Below are positions 42,828-54,700 of a DNA stretch of 64,000 nucleotides, piece by piece. Both the position numbers and the translations under genes were made by a program. This DNA is from Oceanobacter mangrovi (lineage in GTDB: Bacteria > Pseudomonadota > Gammaproteobacteria > Pseudomonadales > Oceanobacteraceae), in contig NZ_JAHXZR010000004.1 of the NCBI RefSeq assembly GCF_019740315.1, positions 124,001-188,000 of the forward strand. Direction: 5' to 3'. Positions within the stretch are counted from its first letter, which is position 1. Each line of letters begins with the position of its first letter. A model generated the notes under the pieces. The model was not told where the DNA came from, did not search any database, and was given only the letters and a program-made list of their open reading frames with translations.

Positions 42828-44051
42828 ATGGCTAAGGAAACGTTTGAGCGTTCCAAACCCCACGTAAACGTAGGTACTATCGGTCACGTTGACCATGGTA
42901 AAACCACTCTGACAGCAGCGCTGACTCGCGTGTGCTCCGAAGTTTGGGGTGGCGCTGCCGTTGCTTTCGACGGTATCGACAATGCTCCAGAAGAGCGTGA
43001 GCGTGGTATCACCATCTCAACCTCTCACGTTGAGTACGAATCTCCAGTCCGTCACTACGCCCACGTAGACTGCCCAGGACACGCTGACTATGTAAAAAAC
43101 ATGATCACCGGTGCTGCTCAGATGGACGGCGCGATCCTGGTATGTGGCTCTACTGACGGCCCAATGCCTCAGACTCGTGAACACATCCTGCTGTCCCGTC
43201 AGGTAGGTGTACCTTACATCGTTGTATTCCTGAACAAGGCTGACCTGCTGGCTGAAGACTGCGGTGGTGCAGACACTGAAGAATACGCAGAGATGCTGGA
43301 ACTGGTGGAAATGGAACTGCGTGACCTGCTGTCCGAATACGACTTCCCAGGCGACGACACTCCAATCATCCCAGGTTCTGCCCTGATGGCTCTGAACGGT
43401 GAAGACGAGAACGAAATGGGTACTACCGCTGTTAAGAAGCTGGTAGAAACCCTGGATAGCTACATCCCAGAACCAGAGCGTGCGATCGACGGTGCATTCA
43501 TTATGCCTATCGAAGACGTATTCTCCATTCAGGGTCGTGGTACCGTTGTTACCGGTCGTGTTGAGCGCGGTATCGTTAAGACTGGTGAAGAAGTTGCGAT
43601 CATCGGTATCAAAGACACCATCAAGACTACCTGTACCGGTGTTGAGATGTTCCGTAAGATTCTGGACGAAGGCCGTGCCGGTGAGAACGTTGGTGTTCTG
43701 CTGCGTGGTACCAAGCGTGACGAAGTAGAGCGTGGTCAGGTTCTGGCGAAGCCAGGTTCTATCACTCCTCACACCAAGTTCGAATCAGAAGTCTACGTAC
43801 TGGGTAAAGATGAAGGTGGCCGTCATACTCCATTCTTCAAAGGTTACCGTCCACAGTTCTACTTCCGTACTACCGACGTAACTGGTGCGGTTGAGCTGCC
43901 AGAAGGCGTTGAGATGGTAATGCCAGGTGACAACGTTCAGCTGACTGTTACCCTGATCGCTCCAATCGCGATGGACGAAGGTCTGCGCTTCGCGATTCGT
44001 GAAGGTGGTCGTACCGTTGGCGCTGGCGTTGTAGCCAAAATCATCGAGTAA
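42828..44051 (+). CDS. tufB: Elongation factor Tu (tufB position)
   Basis: EF-Tu is 407 aa and brings aminoacyl-tRNA to the ribosome. G-domain motifs [18 protein letters not shown] and NKAD are present. It carries the approximately 10-residue insertion (including NGEDENEMG) seen in gammaproteobacteria. The gene follows three tRNA genes, the classic tufB arrangement. Its first 550 bp look identical to the second copy at 63449. It ends with a strong terminator. Confidence 0.97.
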   Translation: MAKETFERSKPHVNVGTIGHVDHGKTTLTAALTRVCSEVWGGAAVAFDGIDNAPEERERGITISTSHVEYESPVRHYAHVDCPGHADYVKNMITGAAQMDGAILVCGSTDGPMPQTREHILLSRQVGVPYIVVFLNKADLLAEDCGGADTEEYAEMLELVEMELRDLLSEYDFPGDDTPIIPGSALMALNGEDENEMGTTAVKKLVETLDSYIPEPERAIDGAFIMPIEDVFSIQGRGTVVTGRVERGIVKTGEEVAIIGIKDTIKTTCTGVEMFRKILDEGRAGENVGVLLRGTKRDEVERGQVLAKPGSITPHTKFESEVYVLGKDEGGRHTPFFKGYRPQFYFRTTDVTGAVELPEGVEMVMPGDNVQLTVTLIAPIAMDEGLRFAIREGGRTVGAGVVAKIIE

Positions 44052-44078
44052 TCTTTTGATTATTTGAGATTGCCTCAG

Positions 44079-44106
44079 AAAAAACCCGCTTCGGCGGGTT
44101 TTTTTG
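44079..44106 (+). terminator. Rho-independent terminator of tufB
   Basis: AAACCCGC-TTCG-GCGGGTTT is followed by further T residues. Confidence 0.92.
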
Positions 44107-44198
44107 TGCCTGTTTGACGGCTTTTCGTATCTCTCTAATTGTTCTGAAATGTGCTCAAGATATCATTTTTGATCTTTTGATTTTTAAAGGATTAAAAA

Positions 44199-45707
44199 TT
44201 GAGATCTTTTCTACTGTTACTTCTGTTTTTTTCTGATTTTGCAATTTCATTGGACGACAGTTATTCACTGTTGGGGTTGCTGGTAAAGGATGGCAACTTT
44301 GAGCGACGCTATGTGGATGATGTACCAAAGGTTTGGCAGAGCAGTATCCAGAATGATGCCCTGACAGGTGACAACATAACTGACCAGTATTTTACCAATG
44401 CCATTCAGCTGTCGGGCTATTCCAGCTTGCGCGAGGGCTTTCTGTATCAGTCCGGGCGTTTGTATGGCTTTCGCTGTGGGCCGGATGATGGCTCGGCGGA
44501 CGACTATGCCGATTGTGATGATGCCCCTCGCAGCGGCTTGCAGAATCGCGATCTGAAGCTGGTTCGCTATGGCTATACCATGGCCCATGAGCTGTACACG
44601 CCCTATCAGGATGCAGGTGTCGGCAAGGTGGAGCACGAAGGTTACGAGCATATTGAAAATGCCGCCTATTATGATCGGCCTTTTGCGGCGTGGGCTTATT
44701 GGGGGCGTACCTTGCGGCTCGATGGCGTGGATGGCTATGACGACCATCAGTTGACCGTCGGGGTGGTTGGGCCGGCAGCCGCTGGTCGTTGGGTACAGGA
44801 AACGGCGCATCAATACCCATTCTCGGGTGCCTATCCGATTACGGGTTGGGAAACCCAGGTTGATAATCGCCTTGCGCTGCAATATTCCGGCAAGTTTGCA
44901 GCGCACTGGATTCATCAGGAGGGTCGTTTTGGCGAAGCCTATGTGAGTCATTTTCCATTTGTGGAGGCGGGTAGCATCATTAATCGGCTGGGCTACGGCG
45001 TTGAAGCGAGCTTGCTGGTGAGTGAGGGGCATGAATGCCGCCGTTATCGTTCCGGTGATCTGTTCTACATCAATACGCTGGCGCAGTCTTATGTTGCCTT
45101 GGACGACAAGCTGGCGGCTTATGCAGAGCAGTTGCGCGGTTACCTGGCGGCCAATCGAGTATCAGATTCAGTGCTCAAACACATGTTGGTGCTGGTTGAT
45201 CGTATCGAGGCTTTTATCGCTGTCGATCATCCTCTGGCGGATGTTTATAGCGAGCTTGATGAGGTTCAGCATCAATTGGCGTTGTTAAATCAGCAGATGT
45301 CGGCAAGGGTTGTGAGTGCCTGTTTTCCGGCGGGCTGGTATAGCCGTCTGACGGCCAGTGTAACCGGGCACTATGTGATTAGTAATTATTTGCTGGAGGG
45401 TGGTATTCATATCCCGGCTGATACTGACCCGGACAGTGATCTGCAGATTATGCGTGAGGGTGGTACTCGCAATGTGCACCTGAAGCGCTGGATTGCATCG
45501 GCTTCTGTGGGGGTGATGGCGGGGTGGCAGGATCATTTTGGTATCGGTGCTCGCTATCACTATCGGACTGAAGAGACGCTGGAGCAGGTTGAGCAGCACC
45601 GCTGGGCGGAGTTTGTGATCGAGGGGAAGAGCAATTGGGCGGCGGCTTTTATTCCGTTGCTGATTGGTGGTCTGGCGCTTGCCAGAATGGACGAGTGGCC
45701 TGATTAG
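44199..45707 (+). CDS. LpxR-like outer-membrane protein with an insertion
   Basis: The product is 502 aa from a TTG start (AAAGG upstream), with signal peptide MRSFLLLLLFFSDFAIS. The parts TDQYFTNAIQLSG, YTPYQDAG, RPFAAWAYWGRTL, VGVVGPAAAGRWVQETAH and GWETQVDNRLALQYSG match the lipid A 3'-O-deacylase LpxR family (DUF2219). LpxR is normally about 320 aa. Here residues about 275-370 form a helical insert (ALDDKLAAYAEQLRGYLAA, then LVDRIEAFIAVDHPLADVY) before the final beta strands. Enzymatic activity is not certain. Confidence 0.72.
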   Translation: MRSFLLLLLFFSDFAISLDDSYSLLGLLVKDGNFERRYVDDVPKVWQSSIQNDALTGDNITDQYFTNAIQLSGYSSLREGFLYQSGRLYGFRCGPDDGSADDYADCDDAPRSGLQNRDLKLVRYGYTMAHELYTPYQDAGVGKVEHEGYEHIENAAYYDRPFAAWAYWGRTLRLDGVDGYDDHQLTVGVVGPAAAGRWVQETAHQYPFSGAYPITGWETQVDNRLALQYSGKFAAHWIHQEGRFGEAYVSHFPFVEAGSIINRLGYGVEASLLVSEGHECRRYRSGDLFYINTLAQSYVALDDKLAAYAEQLRGYLAANRVSDSVLKHMLVLVDRIEAFIAVDHPLADVYSELDEVQHQLALLNQQMSARVVSACFPAGWYSRLTASVTGHYVISNYLLEGGIHIPADTDPDSDLQIMREGGTRNVHLKRWIASASVGVMAGWQDHFGIGARYHYRTEETLEQVEQHRWAEFVIEGKSNWAAAFIPLLIGGLALARMDEWPD

Positions 45708-45725
45708 GTAGTTACGAACAGATAT

Positions 45726-45752
45726 AAAAAAACCGCCCGAGGGCGGTTTTTT
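45726..45752. terminator. Bidirectional terminator between the LpxR-like gene and fusA2
   Basis: AAAAAACCGCCC and GGGCGGTTTTTTT form a stem with flanking A and T runs. It works in both directions between two convergent genes. Confidence 0.92.
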
Positions 45753-45787
45753 TATTGGGATGAGATTTCCATCCCGGGCAGACGATC

Positions 45788-47878
45788 TTACTTCTCGGCT
45801 GCTTTCTTGGCTTTGACGTCAGCGATGACCTTGTCAGCTACCTGTTGTGGGCATGGCAGGTAGTGAGAGAATTCCATCGAGAACTGGCCGCGACCAGAGG
45901 TAATGGTACGCAGGTGGCCGATGTAACCGAACATTTCAGACAGTGGTACGTCTGCCTTGACGCGGATACCGGTAGCACCACGTTCCTGGTCCTTGATCAT
46001 GCCGCGACGACGGTTCAGGTCGCCGATTACGTCGCCCACGTTGTCCTCTGGGGAGAACACGTCAACTTTCATGATAGGTTCCAGCAGCTGGGCGCCAGCT
46101 TTTGGAATGGACTGACGGAAAGCACCTTTGGCAGCGATTTCGAAGGCAATCGCAGAGGAGTCAACCGCGTGGTAAGAACCGTCGAACAGTTCTACTTCAA
46201 CGTCCAGTACCGGGAAGCCAGCCAGAACACCTTCGCCCATCATGGACTTGAAGCCTTTCTCAACGGCAGGCCAGAATTCTTTTGGTACGTTACCGCCCAC
46301 AACGGAGGAGGTGAACTTGAAGCCAGTACCTGGCTCGGCAGGACGGATGCGGTAATCGATCTTACCGTACTGACCGGAACCACCAGACTGTTTCTTGTGG
46401 GTGTAGCTGTCTTCGACGGGCTTGGTGATGGTTTCACGGTAGGCAACCTGTGGCTGACCTACGATCAGTTCAACACCGTAGGTACGCTTCAGGATGTCTA
46501 CCTTGATGTCCAGGTGCAGTTCGCCCATGCCTTTCAGGATGGTTTCACCAGAGTCTTCGTCGGTTTCAACCTGGAAGGTTGGATCTTCTGCAACCATCTT
46601 GCCGATGGCGATACCCATCTTGTCAACGCCGCCCTTGTCTTTAGGCTGAACAGCGATGGAGATAACTGGCTCAGGGAACACCATGGCTTCCAGGGTGCAT
46701 GGGTTCTTTGGATCACACAGGGTATGACCGGTCTGAACGTTTTTCATGCCCACAATTGCCAGAATGTCACCGGCCTGAGCTGAGGTCAGTTCAGTTTTGT
46801 CATCCGCCTGCATCTCAACCATACGGCCGATACGCTCAGTTTTACCGGTGAAGCTGTTCAGGATGGTGTCACCCTTGTTCAGTTTGCCGGAGTAGATGCG
46901 GATAAAGGTCAGGGCGCCGAAACGGTCGTCCATGATCTTGAAGGCCAGGGCGCGGAAAGGCTCATCAGCTGAAACGATGGCTTTCTCGCCAGTTGGGTTG
47001 CCTTCTTCGTCGGTCAGATCCTGTGGATCGACTTCGGTTGGGTCTGGCAGATAGTCAACAACGGCGTCCAGTACCAGCTGAACACCCTTGTTCTTGAAGG
47101 CGGAGCCACAGTAGGTCGGGAAGAACGCCAGAGTGCGGGTGCCTTCACGGATGCAACGCTTGATGTCTTCAATGGAAGGTTCGGTACCTTCTTCCAGATA
47201 TTCCATCAGCAGGTCTTCGTCCATCTCCAGAGCGGTTTCGATCAGCTCCTGACGGTACATCTCTGCATCGTCAACCATGTCGGCCGGGATGTCTTTAACT
47301 TCGTAGTTTTCTGGCAGGCCGGAATCATCCCATACGTAGGCTTTCTGGCTCAGCAGGTCAACAACACCAACAAATTCATCTTCACGACCGATTGGCAATA
47401 CCATTACCAGTGGGCGTGCTGCCAGGACGTTTTTCACCTGGTCAACAACGCGGAAGAAGTCAGCACCCAGGCGGTCCAGCTTGTTGACGAAGATGATGCG
47501 GGATACTTCAGAGTCGTTCGCGTAGCGCCAGTTGGTCTCGGACTGAGGCTCAACACCGCCGGAACCACAGAATACGCCGATACCACCGTCCAATACTTTC
47601 AGGGAGCGGTAAACTTCTACGGTGAAGTCAACGTGTCCTGGGGTGTCAATTACGTTCAGGCGGTGGTTCTTCCACTCACAGGTTACGGCCGCAGACTGAA
47701 TGGTGATGCCGCGCTCGGCTTCCTGTTCCATGAAGTCAGTGGTGGATTCACCGTCGTGTACCTCACCGGTCTTGTGGATTTTACCGGTGAGTTTGAGGAT
47801 ACGCTCGGTAGTTGTGGTTTTACCGGCGTCCACGTGGGCGAAGATGCCGATGTTACGGTATTTGGATAAGTCAGTCAT
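45788..47878 (-). CDS. fusA2: Second elongation factor G (EF-G paralogue)
   Basis: The product is 696 aa. G-domain motifs are [24 protein letters not shown] and NKLD. The complete five-domain EF-G layout is present, ending with ...[12 protein letters not shown]. It is clearly different from the str-operon FusA at 61317 ([17 protein letters not shown] against [17 protein letters not shown]). Many gammaproteobacteria, such as Pseudomonas, have such a second EF-G with division of labour in translocation or ribosome recycling. It is monocistronic and convergent with the LpxR-like gene. Confidence 0.92.
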   Translation of the reverse strand: MTDLSKYRNIGIFAHVDAGKTTTTERILKLTGKIHKTGEVHDGESTTDFMEQEAERGITIQSAAVTCEWKNHRLNVIDTPGHVDFTVEVYRSLKVLDGGIGVFCGSGGVEPQSETNWRYANDSEVSRIIFVNKLDRLGADFFRVVDQVKNVLAARPLVMVLPIGREDEFVGVVDLLSQKAYVWDDSGLPENYEVKDIPADMVDDAEMYRQELIETALEMDEDLLMEYLEEGTEPSIEDIKRCIREGTRTLAFFPTYCGSAFKNKGVQLVLDAVVDYLPDPTEVDPQDLTDEEGNPTGEKAIVSADEPFRALAFKIMDDRFGALTFIRIYSGKLNKGDTILNSFTGKTERIGRMVEMQADDKTELTSAQAGDILAIVGMKNVQTGHTLCDPKNPCTLEAMVFPEPVISIAVQPKDKGGVDKMGIAIGKMVAEDPTFQVETDEDSGETILKGMGELHLDIKVDILKRTYGVELIVGQPQVAYRETITKPVEDSYTHKKQSGGSGQYGKIDYRIRPAEPGTGFKFTSSVVGGNVPKEFWPAVEKGFKSMMGEGVLAGFPVLDVEVELFDGSYHAVDSSAIAFEIAAKGAFRQSIPKAGAQLLEPIMKVDVFSPEDNVGDVIGDLNRRRGMIKDQERGATGIRVKADVPLSEMFGYIGHLRTITSGRGQFSMEFSHYLPCPQQVADKVIADVKAKKAAEK

Positions 47879-48186
47879 AACTCACTCGATAAGCTAAGTG
47901 GAAAAACGGCCGGTAATTTACAGGTTTTTCACTCGTTTTTGATCACCCTGAGGACAGAAAACTGAAGAAAAGTTGGAAAATAGGCGGTTTTTTTTGCTAT
48001 TTGGATAAATCTGCCCTGTAAATGTGTAGCCATATAAAGAAGAAACAGCATTAACAAAAACTTTTTTAAAATTTTCTGGCATTTATAAAAAGGTCTGTGT
48101 AATATCCGTTCCCGCTTGAGAGAGCAACTCCGCACAGCTGATTTCAAAGGTTGTCGTTTAGGGCGGAGAAAGTTTAGACAAAAGAG
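47879..48186. other. Intergenic region between fusA2 and the tRNA-Trp promoter
   Basis: About 300 bp, A/T-rich, expected to contain the fusA2 promoter on the minus strand. No further gene is supported; frames here overlap the tRNA gene. Confidence 0.5.
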
Positions 48187-48214
48187 TTGAAACTGTCTCT
48201 GAATGCTGTATAGT
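48187..48214 (+). promoter_or_regulatory. Promoter of tRNA-Trp-secE-nusG
   Basis: TTGAAA (48187-48192), 16-bp spacer and TATAGT (48209-48214) lie 24 bp upstream of the tRNA, consistent with a sigma-70 promoter. A GC-rich discriminator (GCAGCGCCC) follows, typical of growth-controlled genes. Confidence 0.8.
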
Positions 48215-48237
48215 GCAGCGCCCTTATAAAGTGTTAT

Positions 48238-48313
48238 AGGCCAGTAGTTCAATTGGTAGAGCGTCGGTCTCCAAAACCGAAAGTTGGGGGTTCGAGTCCC
48301 TCCTGGCCTGCCA
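48238..48313 (+). tRNA. tRNA-Trp (CCA)
   Basis: The acceptor AGGCCAG pairs with CTGGCCT, the anticodon CCA is in GTCTCCAAAAC, and the CCA end is encoded. It stands before secE, a common arrangement in gammaproteobacteria. Confidence 0.97.
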
Positions 48314-48365
48314 AATATCCTGGTGGCAGCTTCGGCTGCCATTTTTGGCTTCAGGGAAATAATTG

Positions 48366-48734
48366 ATGAGCTCCGAAAGCAAAGCTGCAAGTTCTCCTGT
48401 GGACGTTCTCAAATGGCTGGTTGCTGTTGTGTTTCTGGCGGCGGCAGTCGTTGGTAACTACATGTATGCCGATATGCCATTGCTGTACCGCGTCCTGGCT
48501 GTGACCGTATTGATGTTGTGTGGTGCAGGTGCTGCATTGACAACCGCTCAGGGTAAGGCGTTTCGGGTGCTTCTTAAGGAAGCAAACGTAGAACGTCGTA
48601 AGGTCGTTTGGCCAACTCGTCAGGAAACTACACAAACAACCCTGATGATTCTGATTGTGGTTGTTGTTATGGGCCTGGCGCTGTGGGGGCTTGATTCCCT
48701 GCTGGGTTGGGCTGTTTCTGCACTGATTGGGTGA
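48366..48734 (+). CDS. secE: Preprotein translocase subunit SecE
   Basis: SecE is 122 aa from the ATG at 48366. Three transmembrane segments are visible: [20 protein letters not shown], then [20 protein letters not shown] and [18 protein letters not shown]. The conserved SecE motif is [20 protein letters not shown]. It is an essential part of the SecYEG translocon in the inner membrane. nusG starts 7 bp after it. Confidence 0.95.
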   Translation: MSSESKAASSPVDVLKWLVAVVFLAAAVVGNYMYADMPLLYRVLAVTVLMLCGAGAALTTAQGKAFRVLLKEANVERRKVVWPTRQETTQTTLMILIVVVVMGLALWGLDSLLGWAVSALIG

Positions 48735-48741
48735 GGCAATT

Positions 48742-49278
48742 ATGGCAATGCGTTGGTATGTGGTTCACGCCTATTCCGGTTACGAGAAGCGTGTCCAGTC
48801 AGCCCTGAAAGAGCGTATTGAGCGTCTTGGTATGCAGGATCAGTTCGGCGACGTGCTGGTGCCTACCGAGGAAGTGGTTGAGGTGCGCGACGGTAAGAAG
48901 CGCAAGAGTCAGCGTCGTTTCTATCCTGGCTATGTGCTGGTGCAGATGGAAATGAACGACGATACCTGGCATCTGGTCAAGCAAACTGATCGGGTGATGG
49001 GTTTTATCGGCGGTACTGCTGACAAGCCTGCTCCAATTACTGAAAAAGAAGCTGATGCCATTCTGCGTCGTGTTGAGGAAGGTGCTGATCGCCCAACTCA
49101 CAAGACTATCTACGAACCGGGTGAAGTGGTTCGTGTTACAGATGGTCCGTTTGCTGACTTTAACGGCACGGTTGAGAGTGTGGACTACGAAAAGTCCCGT
49201 CTGCAGGTGGCTGTAACGATTTTTGGTCGCTCGACACCAGTCGAACTGGAATTTACCCAGGTCGAAAAGGCGAGTTAA
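48742..49278 (+). CDS. nusG: Transcription termination/antitermination factor NusG
   Basis: NusG is 178 aa; the start [17 protein letters not shown] is preferred to an upstream in-frame GTG-type codon within secE. It has the NGN domain ([20 protein letters not shown], and [12 protein letters not shown]) and a C-terminal KOW domain ([18 protein letters not shown]). It binds RNA polymerase and connects it to Rho or the ribosome. Confidence 0.96.
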   Translation: MAMRWYVVHAYSGYEKRVQSALKERIERLGMQDQFGDVLVPTEEVVEVRDGKKRKSQRRFYPGYVLVQMEMNDDTWHLVKQTDRVMGFIGGTADKPAPITEKEADAILRRVEEGADRPTHKTIYEPGEVVRVTDGPFADFNGTVESVDYEKSRLQVAVTIFGRSTPVELEFTQVEKAS

Positions 49279-49286
49279 TACGAGTG

Positions 49287-49305
49287 CCCCGACCCTGGGT
49301 CGGGG
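49287..49305 (+). terminator. Stem-loop after nusG
   Basis: CCCCGACC and GGTCGGGG form an 8-bp stem with a 3-nt loop. No U-tract follows; partial attenuation or processing before rplK is more likely. Confidence 0.5.
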
Positions 49306-49347
49306 CGGGGAGCCCGTCAGGGCGCTATTTACCCATTGGAGTAAATC

Positions 49348-49782
49348 ATGGCTAAGAAAATTGAAGCCTATATCAAGTTGCAGGTTGCAGCTGGTAAAGC
49401 AAACCCAAGCCCCCCGGTAGGTCCGGCTCTGGGTCAAAAAGGTCTGAACATCATGGAATTCTGTAAAGCGTTTAACGCCCAGACTTCCCACCTGGAACCA
49501 GGTGCGCCAGTACCAGTTGTTATTACTGCGTACAGCGATCGTTCATTCACCTTCGAAATGAAGACTCCACCAGCTTCTTTCCTGCTGAAAAAAGCTGCTG
49601 GCATCACTTCTGGTTCTCCTCGTCCAAACACCCAGAAAGTGGGTACTGTGACTCGTGCACAGCTGGAAGAGATCGCTACCGCCAAAGCTCCTGACCTGAC
49701 TGCTGCCGATATGGACGCAGCGGTACGTACTATCGCGGGTTCTGCTCGTGCTATGGGTCTGAACGTGGAAGGAGTTGAGTAA
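49348..49782 (+). CDS. rplK: Ribosomal protein uL11
   Basis: uL11 is 144 aa. It has the conserved N-terminus [21 protein letters not shown] and [20 protein letters not shown]. It binds 23S rRNA in the GTPase-associated centre. Its TAA shares a base with the rplA start. Confidence 0.97.
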   Translation: MAKKIEAYIKLQVAAGKANPSPPVGPALGQKGLNIMEFCKAFNAQTSHLEPGAPVPVVITAYSDRSFTFEMKTPPASFLLKKAAGITSGSPRPNTQKVGTVTRAQLEEIATAKAPDLTAADMDAAVRTIAGSARAMGLNVEGVE

Positions 49783-50477
49783 TGGCCAAGTTGACCAAGC
49801 GTCAGAAGCTGATTGCTGAAAAAATTGATGCTCGCAAGGTTTACTCCTTTGCAGAGGCTGTTGCTGTGCTGGCTTCCCTGCCTGCAGCAAAATTCCGTGA
49901 GTCTGTAGACGTAGCGGTAAACCTGGGTATCGACGCACGTAAATCTGACCAGAACGTTCGTAGCTCTACTGTGCTGCCAAACGGTACTGGCAAGACCATG
50001 CGTGTTGCTGTGTTCACTCAGGGTGCCAACGCTGAAGCTGCCAAGGCAGCTGGTGCAGACGAAGTTGGTATGGAAGATCTGGCTGAAAAGATCAAGGGTG
50101 GCGATTTGGCGTTTGACGTTGTGATTGCTTCTCCAGACGCGATGCGCGTTGTTGGTCAGCTGGGTCAGGTGCTGGGTCCACGTGGCCTGATGCCAAACCC
50201 GAAAGTTGGTACTGTAACTCCAGATGTAGCCACTGCCGTGAAGAACGCCAAGGCTGGTCAGGTTCGTTACCGTAACGACAAGAACGGTATCATCCATACC
50301 ACTATCGGTAAGGTTGATTTTGAAGCTGTTGCGCTGCAGGAAAACCTGACAGCTCTGCTGGCCGATTTGAAAAAAGCCAAGCCATCTTCCGCCAAGGGCG
50401 TTTACATGAAGAAGGTTACCATCTCTACCACGATGGGACCTGGCTTGGTTGTTGATCACTCCGCTCTGGATTTCTGA
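49782..50477 (+). CDS. rplA: Ribosomal protein uL1
   Basis: uL1 is 231 aa. The conserved segments [39 protein letters not shown] and the RNA-binding surface are all present. It makes up the L1 stalk of the 50S subunit and, in this family, usually represses the rplK-rplA mRNA. Confidence 0.97.
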   Translation: MAKLTKRQKLIAEKIDARKVYSFAEAVAVLASLPAAKFRESVDVAVNLGIDARKSDQNVRSSTVLPNGTGKTMRVAVFTQGANAEAAKAAGADEVGMEDLAEKIKGGDLAFDVVIASPDAMRVVGQLGQVLGPRGLMPNPKVGTVTPDVATAVKNAKAGQVRYRNDKNGIIHTTIGKVDFEAVALQENLTALLADLKKAKPSSAKGVYMKKVTISTTMGPGLVVDHSALDF

Positions 50478-50519
50478 TCAACATAAAAGTTCTTTGGGGC
50501 GGTGCGCCATTGGCGCGCG

Positions 50520-50600
50520 GCTATCAAAGACCGCAGGAGTGGAGTCTGGCTTGCCAGTCTCCACTTAATATTTCCTGCGTAGATGGTGAGTGGCCCCTTC
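50520..50600 (+). ncRNA. Ribosomal L10 leader (autoregulatory RNA)
   Basis: CGCAGGA (50532-50538) pairs with TCCTGCG (50573-50579) and encloses an imperfect GTGGAGTCTGG/CCAGTCTCCAC hairpin. This is the shape expected for the L10(L12)4-binding leader upstream of rplJ. It would repress rplJL translation when the proteins are in excess. Confidence 0.75.
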
Positions 50601-50667
50601 AGATTTTCTGAATTGTCACTCCGAGAAGTGCTCTTTTGAGCATAACTTAACTTGTTAGGAGTTAATC

Positions 50668-51162
50668 GTGGCCTTAGGACTCGAAGATAAAAAAGCGATT
50701 GTCGCTGAAGTCCAGGAAGCGGCTCAAAGCGCTCTGTCTGCTGTTGTTGCGGATTCCCGCGGCGTAACAGTAGGCGCCATGACCTCTCTGCGTAAAGAAG
50801 CGCGTGCTGCTGGTGTATGGATGAAAGTCGTCCGTAACACCCTGGCCAAGCGTGCTGTTGAAGGTTCCAGCTTTGAGTGTCTGACTGACACCATGGTTGG
50901 TCCTACCCTGATTGCATTCTCTAACGAACACCCAGGTGCGGCTGCCCGTATCTTCAAAGAGTTCGCGAAGAAGAACGACAAGTTCGAAATCAAGGGTGGT
51001 GCCTTCGAAGGCAACGTGGTTTCCGTAGATATGCTGGCAACACTGCCGACCTACGACGAAGCCATCGCCAAGCTGATGAGCGTCATGAAAGAAGCTGCCG
51101 CTGGCAAACTGGTTCGTACTATTGCTGCAGTACGCGACCAGAAAGAACAAGAAGCCGCCTGA
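50668..51162 (+). CDS. rplJ: Ribosomal protein uL10
   Basis: uL10 is 164 aa from a GTG start with TTAGGAG upstream. Typical segments are [20 protein letters not shown] and [12 protein letters not shown]. It anchors L7/L12 dimers on the ribosomal stalk through its C-terminal helix. Confidence 0.96.
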   Translation: MALGLEDKKAIVAEVQEAAQSALSAVVADSRGVTVGAMTSLRKEARAAGVWMKVVRNTLAKRAVEGSSFECLTDTMVGPTLIAFSNEHPGAAARIFKEFAKKNDKFEIKGGAFEGNVVSVDMLATLPTYDEAIAKLMSVMKEAAAGKLVRTIAAVRDQKEQEAA

Positions 51163-51225
51163 TCGTTTCAGGCTGGCGACATCGATTTAACGAGCATTTA
51201 GCTCACATAATTCAGGAAAAGTCTC

Positions 51226-51597
51226 ATGTCTCTGACAAAAGAAGATATCATCAACGCGATCGCTGAAATGTCTGTAATGGACGTTGTAGAACTGGTTTCT
51301 GCAATGGAAGAAAAATTCGGCGTTTCTGCAGCTGCAGCTGTAGTTGCTGGTCCAGCTGCTGGCGGCGACGCTGCTGCTGAAGTTCAGACTGAATTCGACG
51401 TAATTCTGTCTGGCGCTGGCGACAAGAAAGTTAACGTAATCAAGGCAGTACGTGAACTGACCGGTCTGGGCCTGAAAGAAGCCAAGGCTATGGTTGACGG
51501 TGCTCCTGCTACTGTTAAAGAAGGCGTTTCCAAAGAAGACGCTGACGCAGCTAAAGCCAAGCTGGAAGAAGCTGGTGCTATCGTCGAGATCAAGTAA
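51226..51597 (+). CDS. rplL: Ribosomal protein bL12 (L7/L12)
   Basis: bL12 is 123 aa. The N-terminal dimerisation helix [20 protein letters not shown], Ala-rich hinge and C-terminal domain ([20 protein letters not shown]) are evident. It recruits translation GTPases such as EF-Tu and EF-G. Confidence 0.97.
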   Translation: MSLTKEDIINAIAEMSVMDVVELVSAMEEKFGVSAAAAVVAGPAAGGDAAAEVQTEFDVILSGAGDKKVNVIKAVRELTGLGLKEAKAMVDGAPATVKEGVSKEDADAAKAKLEEAGAIVEIK

Positions 51598-51647
51598 TCA
51601 GGATCTCTGCTTTACGCTGCTGCCGAAACTATCTACAGTTTTGGCAC

Positions 51648-51680
51648 AGGGCTGACGGGAGAAATCTCGTCGGCCTTTTT
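51648..51680 (+). terminator. Attenuator between rplL and rpoB
   Basis: GGCTGACGGGAG pairs imperfectly with CTCGTCGGCC and is followed by five T. It fits the known partial terminator that separates ribosomal protein and RNA polymerase synthesis. Confidence 0.65.
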
Positions 51681-51795
51681 CGCGTTATGGAAAACGTGGC
51701 TAAACTGGCATAACGCCAGGTTTCAACTTGCAAGGCAAGGCCTTGAACATCGGATCAACATCGATCTGGTCGAGGAAACAGTCCGGGGATAACTG

Positions 51796-54700
51796 ATGGC
51801 TTACTCATATACTGAGAAAAAACGTATCCGTAAGGATTTCGGCAAGCTGCCGAACGTAATGGATGTGCCTTATTTGCTGGCCATTCAAATCGATTCTTAC
51901 CAAAAGTTCCTGCAAAAGGGAAACAACGCTGAAGACCGCCTCGATGTAGGTCTGCATGCGGCATTCAAATCTGTATTTCCTATCATCAGCTATTCCGGAA
52001 ATGCGGCTCTGGAATACGTAAGCTATCGCCTGGGTACCCCAACCTTCGACGAAAAAGAATGTATGCTGCGTGGCGTAACATACGCTGCGCCGCTGCGGGT
52101 CAAGGTGCGCCTGATCGTTTACGATAAAGAATCGTCTACCAAAGCGATCAAAGACATCAAAGAGCAAGAAGTTTACATGGGCGAAATGCCGCTGATGACC
52201 GATAACGGTACTTTTATCGTTAACGGTACCGAGCGTGTAATCGTGTCCCAGTTGCACCGTTCACCTGGTGTATTCTTCGACCATGACAAGGGTAAGACGC
52301 ACTCTTCAGGCAAGCTGTTGTATAACGCTCGCGTGATTCCTTACCGTGGCTCATGGCTGGACTTCGAATTCGATCCAAAGGATCTGGTGTACGTTCGTAT
52401 CGACCGTCGCCGCAAGCTGCCAGCATCTATTCTGCTGCGCGCGCTGGGTTACAGCACTGCTGAAATCCTCGAAACCTTCTTTGATAACGACGACTACCGC
52501 ATTGTTGGCGGCGCTCTGAAGCTGAAGCTGATTCCATCACGCCTGCGTGGTGAAACTGCCCAGTTCGATATTCTCGACAATGACGGCAACGTGATTGTAG
52601 AAGCGGCTCGTCGTATCACTGCCCGTCATATTCGTCAGCTCGAAAAAGCCAACGTTCAGGATCTGGACGTACCGACTGAATACGTACTGGGCAAGGCCGT
52701 TGCCAAAGACATCATCGACTCCCGTACCGGTGAAGTACTGGCGACTGCCAACGCTGAAATCACAGCTGAATTGCTGGGTAAAATGGCGACTGCAGGCATT
52801 GAAAGCTTCCAGACCATTTACACCAACGAAATCGACTGCGGTTCTTTCCTGTCTGACACTCTGCGTATCGACCCAACCAGCAACCAGCTGGAATCCCTGG
52901 TCGAAATCTACCGTATGATGCGTCCTGGTGAGCCACCAACCAAGGAAAGCGCTGAAGCCCTGTTTGAAAACCTGTTCTTTACCGAAGAGCGTTACGACCT
53001 GTCTGCGGTTGGTCGTATGAAGTTCAACCGTCGTATCGGTCGTGAAGAGATTGTTGGTTCAGGCGTGCTGGATCGTGGCGATATCGTTGAGGTACTGCGT
53101 ACCCTGATCGACATCCGTAACGGTAAAGGCATTGTCGACGACATCGACCACCTGGGTAACCGTCGTATCCGTTCTGTTGGCGAAATGGCCGAAAACCAGT
53201 TCCGCGTAGGTCTGGTGCGTGTTGAACGAGCAGTACGTGAGCGTCTGTCAATGGCAGAATCCGAAGGTCTGATGCCGCAGGATCTGATCAACGCCAAACC
53301 GGTTGCCGCTGCGGTGAAAGAATTCTTTGGTTCTTCCCAGCTGTCCCAGTTTATGGACCAGAACAACCCGCTGTCTGAGGTGACTCACAAGCGTCGTATT
53401 TCTGCCCTTGGCCCTGGCGGTTTGACCCGTGAACGTGCCGGCTTCGAAGTGCGTGACGTTCACGCCACTCACTACGGTCGTGTATGTCCAATTGAAACGC
53501 CTGAAGGTCCAAACATTGGTCTGATCAACTCACTGGCTTCCTATGCCCGTACCAACGAATACGGCTTCCTGGAATCGCCATACCGTATCGTTCAGGACGG
53601 TATTGTGACTGATGAGATCATTTACGTTTCTGCGATTGAAGAAGCGGATTACGTCATTGCACAGGCATCTGTTCCGACTGACGAAAACGGCCGTCTGCAG
53701 GGCGACCTGATTTCCGTTCGTCACAAGAACGAATTCACCATGATGTCGCCAGACAACGTAACCCTGCAGGATGTATCTCCGCAGCAGGTTGTGTCGATTG
53801 CGGCCTCGCTGATTCCGTTCCTCGAACACGATGACGCCAACCGCGCATTGATGGGTTCCAACATGCAGCGTCAGGCGGTTCCAACCCTGCGCTCCGAGAA
53901 GCCTCTGGTGGGTACCGGTATCGAACGTGCGGTAGCCGCTGACTCCGGTGTGTGTGTGGTTGCCAAGCGTGGTGGTGTGATCGATTCGGTTGATGCCGGT
54001 CGTATCGTTGTGAAGGTTAACGATGAAGAAACCGTTGCTGGTGAAGCCGGTGTAGATATCTACAACCTGACCAAATACACCCGTTCCAACCAGAACACCT
54101 GTATCAACCAGCGTCCGCTGGTGAAAGCCGGTGACATGGTTAACCGTGGCGACATCATGGCTGACGGTCCTTCCGTTGACCTTGGTGAGCTGGCACTGGG
54201 CCAGAACTTCCGTATCGCCTTCATGCCGTGGAACGGTTACAACTACGAAGACTCGATCCTGCTGTCCGAACGTGTTTCCCAGGAAGATCGTCTGACCACT
54301 ATCCACATTCAGGAACTGACCTGTGTGGCACGTGACACCAAGCTGGGTGCGGAAGAGATCACTTCCGATATTCCAAACGTCGGTGAAGCGGCGCTGGCCA
54401 AGCTGGATGAGAGCGGTATCGTTTATATCGGTGCTGAAGTGAAGCCGGGCGACATTCTGGTCGGCAAGGTAACACCGAAAGGTGAAACCCAGCTGACTCC
54501 GGAAGAAAAACTGTTGCGTGCCATTTTCGGTGAGAAAGCTTCTGACGTTAAGGATACTTCCCTGCGCGTGAAGACCGGTACTACCGGTACGGTTATCGAC
54601 GTTCAGGTATTCACCCGTGACGGCGTTGAGAAAGATCAGCGCGCCAAGGACATCGAGCGTCAGCAGCTGGATCAGGTTCGCAAGGACCTCAACGAAGAAA

